Source: an uncultured Clostridia bacterium
GTDB lineage: Bacteria; Bacillota; Clostridia; Lachnospirales; Anaerotignaceae
NCBI GenBank assembly: GCA_945868505.1
Contig: CAMBLO010000001.1
Coordinates: forward strand, 1 to 64,000
Reading direction: 5' to 3'
DNA: 64,000 nucleotides
The translations under genes and the position numbers were made by a program. Position 1 is the stretch's first letter, and each line of letters opens with the position of its first letter. Below, in pieces: positions 49,286 through 57,580 of the stretch. The notes under the pieces were generated by a model. That model did not search any database. It saw nothing but the letters and a program-made list of their open reading frames with translations, and was not told where the DNA came from.

Positions 49286-51289
49286 TTAGTCTAATTCACC
49301 GGTAATATCAGTGATATAGCCGTTTTTATCCAGCTTCAAGACCAGATCCAATTCATCTTCATTTTTATCGAAATCATCCAGCCAGTCAATCAGTTCCAGC
49401 AGATTATCAACACTGCTCATACCATCGATATCAACATCAACATCTTCCATTTCATCTTCATCGTTATCGAATTTATACTTGTAATTCGTATCGCTGTATT
49501 TCCCTTCGATGGTCAGAGAGTTGCTGCTGAAGCTTTTCAGCAGACCCTTGGCTTCTGTAACTTTCCCTTTAATCTTTGTGACTTTGTCATCGTCCAGTTC
49601 CACGGTGACCTCGATGGTCTTTTTGTCCTTATAGGCATCGTAGAGTTCTTTCCAATCATCGATCGTTGTGGTACCGTCGGTGATGTCGATATCCACATCA
49701 TCGGTATCGGGGGCATTATAGGTCTTGCTGCCGATCTTGATGGTTCCCTTGTCCTTCTTTTCATCATAGGTCATGCTGGAAACCTTGCCGTCTGCATCAT
49801 CCTTAGAGCTGCTCTTCTTTGTGGAAGCAACGATTTTTGTGACATAATCCTTGCTGTCCAATGTCAGAGTGACATAAAGGTATTTATCATCATCGTACAA
49901 ATCATAGAAATCCTCGTAATCCTTCGATTTGCTGTCGATGGTGACAGTCACCTTTTCGGTATCCTTCACATAATATTTTGTACTCTTGCCTTTGATTTGG
50001 ATGTAGCCTTCTTCCTCATCCTCATCATAATTTACCTTGGAAACCTCACCTTTTACAGAATCGCTGCTGCTATCTTCAATGGTGCCTTTGATTTTAGTCA
50101 GTTTGCCCTTGCTGTTGAGGGTTACTTCCACCTGAATGGTTTCCTTATCCTTTTCGCATTTTGTGAACAGATCATATAGCTCTTCTAAATCGTACTCTTT
50201 TTTGTCGATTTCAATATCTACATCGTCGGCATCGTCGATTTTATAAGTGCTGTTTTTTTCGATTACGATGTAGCCGTCATCGTCTTCTTCATCATATTTT
50301 ACTTTTGTCAGGGCACCCTTAGTCGCCTTTTCTTCTTTCTTTTCTTCCTCGTAGGTTGCCACAAGCTTTGTTACACGGTAATTGCTGTCCAGTGTGACGG
50401 TAGCGGTGATGGTCTTATTTTCTTTAAAGAGCTTCACCAGGGCGTCGATGGAGGAGGATTCTCCGTTCACAGTCACAGTCGTGCCTGTGGAAGAATAGAG
50501 GTAGTAGGCATTGCTGTCTTTAAAGTTCACATAGCGGATATTCATATCATTGACCGTGCCGCTTTGGGTAGAAGTAGTAGGGTTTGTAGGTGTAATCGGT
50601 GTAGTTGCCTTTTGCAGAACACCATGCAGATTTGTTACCATGACGGCAGTTTCTGTACGGTTGAGTGTGCTCTTCGGGTTGAATTTGCCAACGTTATCGC
50701 CGTTTACAACGCCTACTTGATTCAGCAGGGCAACATAGGGCTTTGCCTCGGAAGAGATGCTGGCATTATCGTTGAATTTTGTTGTTATGGCATTGGCGGA
50801 ATAGGAAGGTACGCCAGTGGTCAGGGCGCGGCCCAGAATAGTAGCTGCCTGTTCTCTTGTGGCAGGCAGGTTAGAGCCGTTTTTCATAAAGCTGCTCAGA
50901 TTGGAGATGGAAATGATGCCTTTTTCCAGACAGAAGGACACAGCAGGATATGCCCATTCCTGAATACCATAGATATTCATTACAGTAGACCATTTTTCTG
51001 TCACTTTGGCATCAGCAGAGGCCTTGCCTGTCTGCTGCAGCAGCTTATAAGCCAGTTGGCAGGATTCAGCCAAGGATACAGAATCTCTGGGACGGAAATA
51101 GGTCTTGCCGTTTTTGGTCTCTCCGACCACCAGCCCTAAATCCGCAGCTTTATTGATGGATGCTTCTGCGCCGGGCCAAGGCACCTGATTCATGTCTGCA
51201 AAATTTGCCGCAGAGGCAGCAACAGGCTGGCAGGCAATCAGGGCAGCGGCTACAAAAGCCATAGATTGCTTGAATTTTTTATGTTTCAT
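49286..51289 (-). CDS. SLH-domain surface protein with five acidic repeats
   Basis: This 667-aa protein has a signal peptide (to ~ASA27), three SLH-type repeats (~28-230: FADMNQVPWPGAEASI, WAYPAVSFCLEKGII, PYVALLNQVGVVNG) for cell-wall attachment, and a Thr/Pro linker. About five ~80-residue repeats follow (~245-667), each with a YDE(E/D)...GYI-like strand, an acidic DDVDIDI-like strand, a YDLY/LYD helix and a closing TVTLDSK..VTKI strand. The repeats are very rich in Asp, Glu and Lys, suggesting calcium or salt-dependent folding. Function unknown; possibly an S-layer or adhesion protein. Confidence 0.83.
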   Translation of the reverse strand: MKHKKFKQSMAFVAAALIACQPVAASAANFADMNQVPWPGAEASINKAADLGLVVGETKNGKTYFRPRDSVSLAESCQLAYKLLQQTGKASADAKVTEKWSTVMNIYGIQEWAYPAVSFCLEKGIISISNLSSFMKNGSNLPATREQAATILGRALTTGVPSYSANAITTKFNDNASISSEAKPYVALLNQVGVVNGDNVGKFNPKSTLNRTETAVMVTNLHGVLQKATTPITPTNPTTSTQSGTVNDMNIRYVNFKDSNAYYLYSSTGTTVTVNGESSSIDALVKLFKENKTITATVTLDSNYRVTKLVATYEEEKKEEKATKGALTKVKYDEEDDDGYIVIEKNSTYKIDDADDVDIEIDKKEYDLEELYDLFTKCEKDKETIQVEVTLNSKGKLTKIKGTIEDSSSDSVKGEVSKVNYDEDEEEGYIQIKGKSTKYYVKDTEKVTVTIDSKSKDYEDFYDLYDDDKYLYVTLTLDSKDYVTKIVASTKKSSSKDDADGKVSSMTYDEKKDKGTIKIGSKTYNAPDTDDVDIDITDGTTTIDDWKELYDAYKDKKTIEVTVELDDDKVTKIKGKVTEAKGLLKSFSSNSLTIEGKYSDTNYKYKFDNDEDEMEDVDVDIDGMSSVDNLLELIDWLDDFDKNEDELDLVLKLDKNGYITDITGELD

Positions 51290-51498
51290 GAAAAGAACCC
51301 CCTTTTTTATTCATGCTTGCTTACAATATAACAAATAAGTTTTTGATATATGAAGATTATAGTATAAATGGAATACTTTTAACAGGGCTTTCATGAATTT
51401 AAAAAAGATTTAAGAATTTTACCAAATTCTTGCTGAGACATATCTTTCAAAAAAGAAACATAAAGTGTCAGTAAGATTCTTTTGGGAGGAATGGGAGG

Positions 51499-52668
51499 AT
51501 GAAGAAATACGGAAGGATGCTGCTGACAGCCATACTGGCTTTGGCGTTGATGGTCGGTTCGCTTTTCCCTGCCTATGGCGCAGAAACAGACCCGCTGACA
51601 TTGGAAAGCAAAAGTGCTGTGCTGATGGATGCGGCAACGGGGACGGTCTTATATGAAAAGAACAGCCATGAGGCCATGCCCCCTGCCAGCGTGACGAAGG
51701 TTATGACCATGCTTTTGATTTATGAAGCGGAAGAAGCGGGGCAGTTTAAATGGGAGGACAGCGTGCAGGTCAGCGAGCATGCGGCTGGCATGGGTGGTTC
51801 TCAGGTTTTTCTGGAGCCGGGGGAAACCCAGACGGCAGCCGATATGACAAAGTGCATCGCCATTGCTTCTGCCAATGATGCGGCGGTGGCTATGGCGGAA
51901 TTTGTGGCTGGCAGCGAAGAGGCTTTTGTGGAACGGATGAACAAAAAAGCCGAGGAGCTGGGCATGAAGGATACCCATTTCGTCAATGCCTGTGGGCTGG
52001 ATGTGGATGGGCATGAGACCAGTGCCTATGATATCGCCCTGATGAGCCGGGAACTGATGACCCGTTTTCCTGAAATACAGGAATACACCACCACTTGGCA
52101 GGATACCATCGTACATAAGACCCGTAAGGGGGAATCAGAATTTGGACTGACGAATACCAATAAGCTCATCAAATGGTACGAAGGGGCAACGGGGCTGAAA
52201 ACGGGCTCTACGGGGAAGGCGTTATACTGCCTTTCCGGCACGGCGGAGCGGAATGGGCTGCATCTCATCGGCGTTGTTATGGCTGCACCTGATTTTAAGG
52301 TGCGTTTTCAGGAGACAATGAAGTTGCTGGATTATGGATTTGCCAATTACACTACTAAAAAAGGTCTGCCAGCGGGGCAGGAAATGGCGGAGATCCCTGT
52401 GACAAAAGGGATGGCAGACAGCGTTCCTGTGGTGGTAAAAGAAGAAATTTCTATGCTGCTGAAAAAGGATATGAGCGGTGACTGGGAAACGCAGACAGAA
52501 ATCCTGCCTAGTATGAATGCACCTGTGGCAGCAGGGGAAAAGGTGGGCGAATTAGTCTATCTCATCAATGGAGAAGAGGTGGGACGGACAGATTTGGTGA
52601 CGGCAGAAGCGGTGGAGAAAGCCAATATCAATACCATGCTGCAGCGGATGCTGAAAAATTGGTTTTAA
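51499..52668 (+). CDS. dacF: D-alanyl-D-alanine carboxypeptidase (DacF/PBP5-type)
   Basis: This 389-aa penicillin-binding protein trims the terminal D-Ala from peptidoglycan stems. It has a signal peptide (to ~AYGA), the active-site SVTK (Ser64-Lys67), SAN (124-126) and KTG (~234) motifs, and a C-terminal beta domain (~290-370). The C-terminal end could act as an amphipathic membrane anchor. Its position before spoIVB/spo0A and family likeness favour the sporulation-linked DacF, though a vegetative DacA is possible. ATG follows GGGAGGAATGGGAGG. Confidence 0.92.
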   Translation: MKKYGRMLLTAILALALMVGSLFPAYGAETDPLTLESKSAVLMDAATGTVLYEKNSHEAMPPASVTKVMTMLLIYEAEEAGQFKWEDSVQVSEHAAGMGGSQVFLEPGETQTAADMTKCIAIASANDAAVAMAEFVAGSEEAFVERMNKKAEELGMKDTHFVNACGLDVDGHETSAYDIALMSRELMTRFPEIQEYTTTWQDTIVHKTRKGESEFGLTNTNKLIKWYEGATGLKTGSTGKALYCLSGTAERNGLHLIGVVMAAPDFKVRFQETMKLLDYGFANYTTKKGLPAGQEMAEIPVTKGMADSVPVVVKEEISMLLKKDMSGDWETQTEILPSMNAPVAAGEKVGELVYLINGEEVGRTDLVTAEAVEKANINTMLQRMLKNWF

Positions 52669-52692
52669 AGGGTGCATATCAGCGCCCTTTTT
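52667..52692 (+). terminator. Terminator of dacF
   Basis: AAAGGGTGC pairs with GCGCCCTTT across an ATATCA loop, then TT. It overlaps the stop codon. Confidence 0.85.
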
Positions 52693-52862
52693 GATAAAAA
52701 TAAAATAAAAAATTGCCAGACGGAATTTTCACTGAGCCTGTCAAGGCTTGTATGTTTCTGGTGTTTTTGGGCTGAATAGTGCCTTTTCTTTGGGGAAAAA
52801 GTAAGCTTGAAGCAAAAAAACGAAAAATTTTGCTTCGAATAATGCGGTTGGGAGAGGAGAAG

Positions 52863-53888
52863 ATGCAGTGGATCAAAAATAAACTATTTTTTTCAGTGTT
52901 CCCGCTGGCGGCGATTTTGATACCGACTTTGCTATGGCTGCCCCAAACGGCACAGGCATCGGAACGGCGGGAATTGATTCCTGTGGGGCAGACTGTCGGC
53001 GTAACCATGGATACAAAGGGACTTTTGGTTTTGGGGACAGGCTTTGTGAGTGGAGAGGACAATGAGACCTATGAGCCAAGCAAAGGTGTTCTGAAAATCG
53101 GCGACTTGATCCTAGAGGCCGATGGGAAGCCTTTGGAAAACAAGGAAGCGTTTCTGGAAGCGGTGGAAAACAGTGAAGGCAAGACAATGGAACTGCGCTT
53201 GGAACGGGATGGCAAAGAGAAGGCAGTAAAGATCACACCGGTATTCAGCACGGCAGACAATGCCTTTAAGATTGGTGCATGGATTCGGGACAGCATCCAG
53301 GGCATCGGCACGGTGACCTATTATGACCCGACAAACGGAACTTTTGGGGCATTGGGACATGGTGTCTATGATGTGGATACCGATGAACTGATGACCATTC
53401 GGGAAGGCTCTTTGGTGGATTCCGACCTGACGGAGATCGTAAAAGGGCAGAAAGGCGCAGCGGGGGAACTGATGGGGAAGGTAAACATGGAGGAAAAACT
53501 GGCTCACATCGAAAAAAACACCGAAGTGGGCATTTATGGCACAGCGGAAGAAAGGGTTTTTGAGGGAGAAGCCTTGCCCATCGCCACAGCAGATGAGGTT
53601 AAAAAAGGCGAAGCCGTTTTGCTTTCTGACTTGGAAGGCGGAAAGGTGAAGGAGTACTCTCTGGAGATTGAAAGCATTGACCCTGATGGGGGAAAAAGAA
53701 ATAAGGATATGACTATCCGCATCACCGATGAACGATTGTTAAACCTAACGGGCGGCATCGTTCAGGGCATGAGCGGCAGCCCTATCCTGCAGGACGGGAA
53801 ACTGGTGGGCGCAGTGACCCATGTGATGCTGAACGAGCCTGCCAAGGGCTACGGCACATTTATCGAAACCATGCTGGCGGCGGCATAA
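52863..53888 (+). CDS. spoIVB: SpoIVB peptidase
   Basis: SpoIVB is the forespore-secreted S55 serine protease that triggers pro-sigma-K processing. The 341-aa protein has one N-terminal membrane segment (~8-25), a PDZ domain (~55-115: GVLKIGDLILEADGKPL), and the protease domain with GIGTVTYYDP, catalytic His in FGALGHGVYD and catalytic Ser in GMSGSPIL. ATG 52863 is chosen from GGGAGAGGAG upstream. In most Clostridia spo0A follows directly; here three other genes intervene. Confidence 0.94.
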   Translation: MQWIKNKLFFSVFPLAAILIPTLLWLPQTAQASERRELIPVGQTVGVTMDTKGLLVLGTGFVSGEDNETYEPSKGVLKIGDLILEADGKPLENKEAFLEAVENSEGKTMELRLERDGKEKAVKITPVFSTADNAFKIGAWIRDSIQGIGTVTYYDPTNGTFGALGHGVYDVDTDELMTIREGSLVDSDLTEIVKGQKGAAGELMGKVNMEEKLAHIEKNTEVGIYGTAEERVFEGEALPIATADEVKKGEAVLLSDLEGGKVKEYSLEIESIDPDGGKRNKDMTIRITDERLLNLTGGIVQGMSGSPILQDGKLVGAVTHVMLNEPAKGYGTFIETMLAAA

Positions 53889-53894
53889 GGAGAC

Positions 53895-53916
53895 AGCGGC
53901 GGAATATACCGCCGCT
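53895..53916 (+). terminator. Hairpin after spoIVB
   Basis: AGCGGCGG and CCGCCGCT form an 8-bp stem with a 6-base loop, followed by ATTTCTCT; probably a terminator with a weak T-run. Confidence 0.65.
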
Positions 53917-53997
53917 ATTTCTCTATTAAAAGAAATGATTTCTATTTTTGTGAAACAAATTTTCTTGACAGGAAAAAAACGAAGTCTGCGTAAACCA

Positions 53998-54026
53998 TTG
54001 ACATAGTATTGAAAGCTATGTAATAT
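53998..54026 (+). promoter_or_regulatory. Promoter of the degV gene
   Basis: TTGACA (53998-54003), 17 bases, TAATAT (54021-54026). A TATAAT also occurs slightly downstream, so the exact -10 is uncertain. Confidence 0.55.
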
Positions 54027-54069
54027 TATAATAGATAGCTCTGAAAATGGTAACGGAAAGGAAAACATT

Positions 54070-54924
54070 ATGAAACAAATCATTCTTGTTGCAGAAACCG
54101 GTTCTGATGTAAATGCCCAATTGGCGGCGGAATATGGAATAAAGATTGTCCCCATGCACGTTTCTTTCGATACGGAGACCTTGGATGATGGTGCATTTCC
54201 CGTGGAGAAAATCGTGGATTATTACCACACCACAGGAAAGCTGCCGAAAACTAGTGGCTGTACCCCGGAAGATTTTGAACGGGCATTCGATGCCCTTCAT
54301 GCAGAATATCCCGATGCCCAGCTGTTGTATCTGGCCTATTCTGCAGTGACTACATGCTCTTGCCAGAGTGCGGTGATCGCTTCTGAGCATAGGGACTATG
54401 TGACCATTTTGGATACAAAACAGGTGTCTATGGGGCAGTGTAATGTGGTCATCACCATGGCAGAACTTTTGCAGGAACACCCGGATATGACCATAAAAGA
54501 AGCGGTAGAGACGGCGGAAAAACTGATTTCCCGTGCCAAAATGTGTTTCCTGCCTGATAATCTGGATTTTCTGCGGGCCGGTGGGCGTGTGAGCAATGTG
54601 GCAGCTTTGGGTGCCCGCATCCTGAGCCTGCATCCCTGCATCGAAGTTTTGGATGGCAGACTGGTTGCTACGAAGAAATACCGTGGAAAAATGGGGAAGG
54701 TTGCGGCGCAGATGGTGACAGAATATACAGAAAAATATGATCTGGACAAAGAATGTCTGTGGCTTGGCTATACTGTTGGCTTGTCTGAAGCTGTGCAGAA
54801 ATCTGCAGATGAAGCAGCAAAAGCCTGTGGCTTCAAAAAGATAAGATGGATCCGCGCCAACGGTGTCATCACCACCCATGGCGGCCCTGCGGCCTTGGGA
54901 ATGGCTGGTTTCACAAAAGAATGA
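54070..54924 (+). CDS. DegV family fatty acid-binding protein
   Basis: This 284-aa DegV protein has the family features: N-terminal VAETGSD, the TSGCTPEDFERAF lipid-site segment, DTKQVSMGQ, and GGRVSNVAALG. DegV/FakB proteins carry a single fatty acid and present it to FakA, encoded at 3.7 kb here. It stands alone between its own promoter and terminator. The chain preference cannot be read from the sequence. Confidence 0.92.
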   Translation: MKQIILVAETGSDVNAQLAAEYGIKIVPMHVSFDTETLDDGAFPVEKIVDYYHTTGKLPKTSGCTPEDFERAFDALHAEYPDAQLLYLAYSAVTTCSCQSAVIASEHRDYVTILDTKQVSMGQCNVVITMAELLQEHPDMTIKEAVETAEKLISRAKMCFLPDNLDFLRAGGRVSNVAALGARILSLHPCIEVLDGRLVATKKYRGKMGKVAAQMVTEYTEKYDLDKECLWLGYTVGLSEAVQKSADEAAKACGFKKIRWIRANGVITTHGGPAALGMAGFTKE

Positions 54925-54942
54925 TTTTTATATGATTTTTAT

Positions 54943-54969
54943 GCCCGCAGAAATGTGGGCTCTTTTTTT
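54943..54969 (+). terminator. Terminator of degV
   Basis: Arms GCCCGCA and TGTGGGC with a GAAA loop, then T7. Confidence 0.9.
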
Positions 54970-55039
54970 GTCTGTATGATTGTGGTATAATCATATATTA
55001 TAAAATTGATTTATGGTAAAACAAACAAGGAGAGGTTTC

Positions 55040-55249
55040 ATGGATCACTTGCTTATGCTTCCGGAGGCAATCTATTTTATCCTGCTGCTTTGCAGCTGGG
55101 TGGCAGCTATGTTTTCCGGCATCGCCTTCGTTTATGGGATACAACTGAAAAAAGAAAAGCGCACAGTGGCCCGCTGGGGCGGTCTGTTTGCCCTTTGCCT
55201 GCTGCTGATTTTTTTGCTGATGAATGGCATGATCGTTTCTGCCGGTTGA
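55040..55249 (+). CDS. Small two-helix membrane protein
   Basis: This 69-aa hypothetical protein has two hydrophobic segments (~8-32 and ~48-66) joined by the basic loop QLKKEKRTVARW, suggesting both ends outside. The start ATG 55040 has AGGAG seven bases upstream; an in-frame GTG at 55013 is not supported. It precedes the methyltransferase gene by ten bases, so the two are probably co-transcribed. No family recognised. Confidence 0.65.
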   Translation: MDHLLMLPEAIYFILLLCSWVAAMFSGIAFVYGIQLKKEKRTVARWGGLFALCLLLIFLLMNGMIVSAG

Positions 55250-55259
55250 GGGATTTGCA

Positions 55260-55847
55260 ATGACAGAGCAGCAATGGGATAAAAAACTGAACATACATAC
55301 CATTGGGCGATTGGATGCCCATGCGGATCAATACCACTATCCTTATGAGCCTACGCCTTATTCCGTATTGGAACGGCTGGCAGAAAGGGGCGATATCAAT
55401 CAGGAGAGCATACTCATGGACTATGGCTGCGGCAAGGGCAGAGTGGGCTTTTTCCTGCATTATGCCGTTGGCTGCCGTGCTATCGGCTTGGAGTATAACG
55501 AGGAGATTTTCAATCAGGCGGAGCAGAACAAGAATACTGCGGTAAAAAAGCAGGAGGTGGTGTTTTTCTGTGCCAATGCGGAAGAATTCCCTGTGGAGGA
55601 TGCGGACTGCTTCTATTTTTTTAATCCTTTTTCGGTGGAGATATTGAAAAGTGTCATGGGGCGTATTTTGGAATCCTATTATGAAAGCCCCAGAAGGATG
55701 CGGTTGTTTTTCTACTACCCCAATGACGAATACCTGGTGTATCTGATGACCATGTATGCCCTGACTTTTGTAGAGGAGATCGATTGCAGGGATCTGTTCG
55801 AGGGCAAGGATGAGCGGGAGCGTATTTTGATATTTGAATTGACATAA
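55260..55847 (+). CDS. SAM-dependent methyltransferase
   Basis: This 195-aa class I methyltransferase has the SAM loop MDYGCGKGRVGFFL (~52-65), the acidic IGLEYNEE (end of strand 2) and CANAEEFP. The post-motif segment FFNPFS suggests action on a nitrogen or small molecule, but the substrate is unknown. The N-terminal 45 residues include HYPYEPTPYSVLERL. A terminator overlaps its stop codon. Confidence 0.8.
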   Translation: MTEQQWDKKLNIHTIGRLDAHADQYHYPYEPTPYSVLERLAERGDINQESILMDYGCGKGRVGFFLHYAVGCRAIGLEYNEEIFNQAEQNKNTAVKKQEVVFFCANAEEFPVEDADCFYFFNPFSVEILKSVMGRILESYYESPRRMRLFFYYPNDEYLVYLMTMYALTFVEEIDCRDLFEGKDERERILIFELT

Positions 55848-55872
55848 GACCGATCAGATCGGTCTTTTTCTT
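55847..55872 (+). terminator. Terminator of the methyltransferase gene
   Basis: AGACCGAT and ATCGGTCT form an 8-bp stem, then TTTTTCTTTT. Confidence 0.88.
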
Positions 55873-55901
55873 TTCCTAAAATGCGTTTTTTTCTCTCTAA
55901 A

Positions 55902-55992
55902 TGTCAAAAAATCCGATATATGGGTTTTTTACGCCATAAAGAGTGCATTTTGGTTTTGTCGTATAGCGTATTTTTTGGACACCCCTTATAAT
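55902..55992 (+). promoter_or_regulatory. spo0A upstream region with two 0A-like boxes
   Basis: TGTCAAA (55902-55908) and TGTCGTA (55957-55963) each match six of seven bases of the Spo0A box TGTCGAA. A TATAAT lies at 55987-55992, but no clear -35 is present at the right distance. Self-regulation by Spo0A is plausible. Short degenerate boxes occur by chance, so this is tentative. Confidence 0.4.
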
Positions 55993-56072
55993 ATAAAATC
56001 GACAGGAGGCGGAAGGGAAGCCGCCTGCCCTGTCAGAAAACAGAAAGAAGTATAAGAAATGGGGGTCTTTTT

Positions 56073-56876
56073 ATGAAGGAAAATGAAAGAAGCAAAGTGA
56101 TCCTGGCGGATCGCGACGGGTTTTATCTGCAGCGGCTGAAGCGCTGTCTGGAGCGAAAAGGAGATATGGCGGTCATGGGGATGACCGACAGCGGTCCTGC
56201 TGTGCTGGAAATGGCAAAGAAAGTAAAACCGGATGTGATCCTGATGGATATCCTGCTGGGAGAGCGGGATGGCTTCTGGGTGCTGGAAAATTTGAAAAAA
56301 GAAGGCATCCATTGTATTTGTATCATGATCTCTGCTATCGACAGCGATAAGCTGGTGCGTCAGGCTATCACCCTCGGGGCGGATTATTATATGGCAAAGC
56401 CCATCCAAGGGGATTTGCTGATGGAACGTATCCACCAACTATTGGAACATGAAAATGGCAGCAGCGTGGGTGAAGCGGAAAAAGAAGAGATACCGGAAGC
56501 GGTAGAAAATCCTTTTCGCAATCTGGAAGGGGAAATTTCCGTGCTGCTGAGCCGCATGGGGATTTCCGCCAGCATCAAAGGCTATCACTTTATCCGAAAG
56601 GCAGTGATGATGGCGGTGGAGGATCAGGATGTTTTGGTGGGCATCACCAAGGGGCTCTATCCGGATATCGCTAAAATGTATAAGACCACTGCCAGCAAGG
56701 TAGAGAGAGCCATCCGCCATGCCATTGAAAGTGCGTGGAAGAAAAATGGCCCGCAGGTCTATTTTGAAGTGGCGGGTTATTTGCCGGCGGAAAAGCCCAC
56801 GAACGGGCAGTTTATTGCTGCATTATCAGAATTTTTTCGCATCCAAAGAGATGAAAGACCAAAAAAAATCAGTTGA
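56073..56876 (+). CDS. spo0A: Sporulation response regulator Spo0A
   Basis: Spo0A~P is the master switch of sporulation. The 267-aa protein has a receiver (~8-125) with phospho-acceptor Asp59 (ILMDI), Ser87 and Lys109 (AKP), and the sporulation-specific DNA-binding domain (~155-260) with GISASIKGYHFIRKA, LYPDIAKMYKTTASKVERAIRHAI and KPTNGQFIA. The acidic pocket reads ADRD (13-15) rather than the usual ADDN, so the second Asp is Arg, and the loop after Asp59 lacks the common Met-Pro. It lies ~2.2 kb after spoIVB. Confidence 0.93.
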   Translation: MKENERSKVILADRDGFYLQRLKRCLERKGDMAVMGMTDSGPAVLEMAKKVKPDVILMDILLGERDGFWVLENLKKEGIHCICIMISAIDSDKLVRQAITLGADYYMAKPIQGDLLMERIHQLLEHENGSSVGEAEKEEIPEAVENPFRNLEGEISVLLSRMGISASIKGYHFIRKAVMMAVEDQDVLVGITKGLYPDIAKMYKTTASKVERAIRHAIESAWKKNGPQVYFEVAGYLPAEKPTNGQFIAALSEFFRIQRDERPKKIS

Positions 56877-56884
56877 AGAGAAAG

Positions 56885-56910
56885 AGACGTGAAGGATCAC
56901 GTCTTTTTTC
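56885..56910 (+). terminator. Terminator of spo0A
   Basis: AGACGTGA and TCACGTCT with a 4-base loop, then T5C. Confidence 0.9.
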
Positions 56911-57018
56911 TTTTGAAAAATCGAGAGTTTTCGTTGTAATTCTTTCCATATCATTATAAAATAAGAAATTGAAGAGAAAAAACAAATTTTTTGAAGGATT
57001 TCAGAAAGGGGAGATGAA

Positions 57019-57540
57019 ATGGAAAAGAGTGCAAAATGGATCATTTTCAAGGGCGTTGCCGTTATGGTCATTGTGGCCTTGGCGGGCTTCCTTCTGTTTA
57101 ATGGCTTCGGCAGACATCCCTATACGGCCGATGAACTGGAAAGCGTTTTTCGGGCAAGGGTCATGGAACAGAATATCATTTCTACGCCTGATGAACAGGT
57201 GACGATGGTCAGCAAGGAATATGGCAACAGCATCACCTTTGCCATGCAGACGAAGGACGGGGAAAGAGCCTGTGCCACTTACGGCAGAAGTATGTTCTTT
57301 GATAAATACAAGGAACTGGATTATTATGCCGGTGTCAACGGCGTGCTGGCATTGGATGAAATGACCTATATGGTCAGCGACGGCGCCATCGCCTATGATA
57401 CAACGGTGCGTTTTGGTGATGAGGTTGAAATCATCTTCAGCGATGAGGTCAGACCCATCATGTATATCAAATTCATGGCTGTCTGTCTGGCGGCGATGGG
57501 GATTTTTGGCTGCCGCATCTTTATGGCAGGAAGAAAATAA
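57019..57540 (+). CDS. Hypothetical membrane protein with two anchors
   Basis: This 173-aa protein has a membrane segment at each end (~8-28, IIFKGVAVMVIVALAGFLLF; ~148-168, IMYIKFMAVCLAAMGIFGC). The ~120-residue middle, probably outside, is mixed alpha/beta with no catalytic motif. AAGGGGAGA precedes ATG 57019. It lies between spo0A and an aminotransferase. No family is recognised. Confidence 0.7.
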   Translation: MEKSAKWIIFKGVAVMVIVALAGFLLFNGFGRHPYTADELESVFRARVMEQNIISTPDEQVTMVSKEYGNSITFAMQTKDGERACATYGRSMFFDKYKELDYYAGVNGVLALDEMTYMVSDGAIAYDTTVRFGDEVEIIFSDEVRPIMYIKFMAVCLAAMGIFGCRIFMAGRK

Positions 57541-57580
57541 ATCAATACAAAAGAAAATACATATATGAGGTGAAAATGAT

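Noticed and set aside
49286-51289. Repeat array considered as a CRISPR or tandem DNA repeat.
   Set aside because: The repeats are diverged at DNA level and conserved only as protein units in one reading frame.
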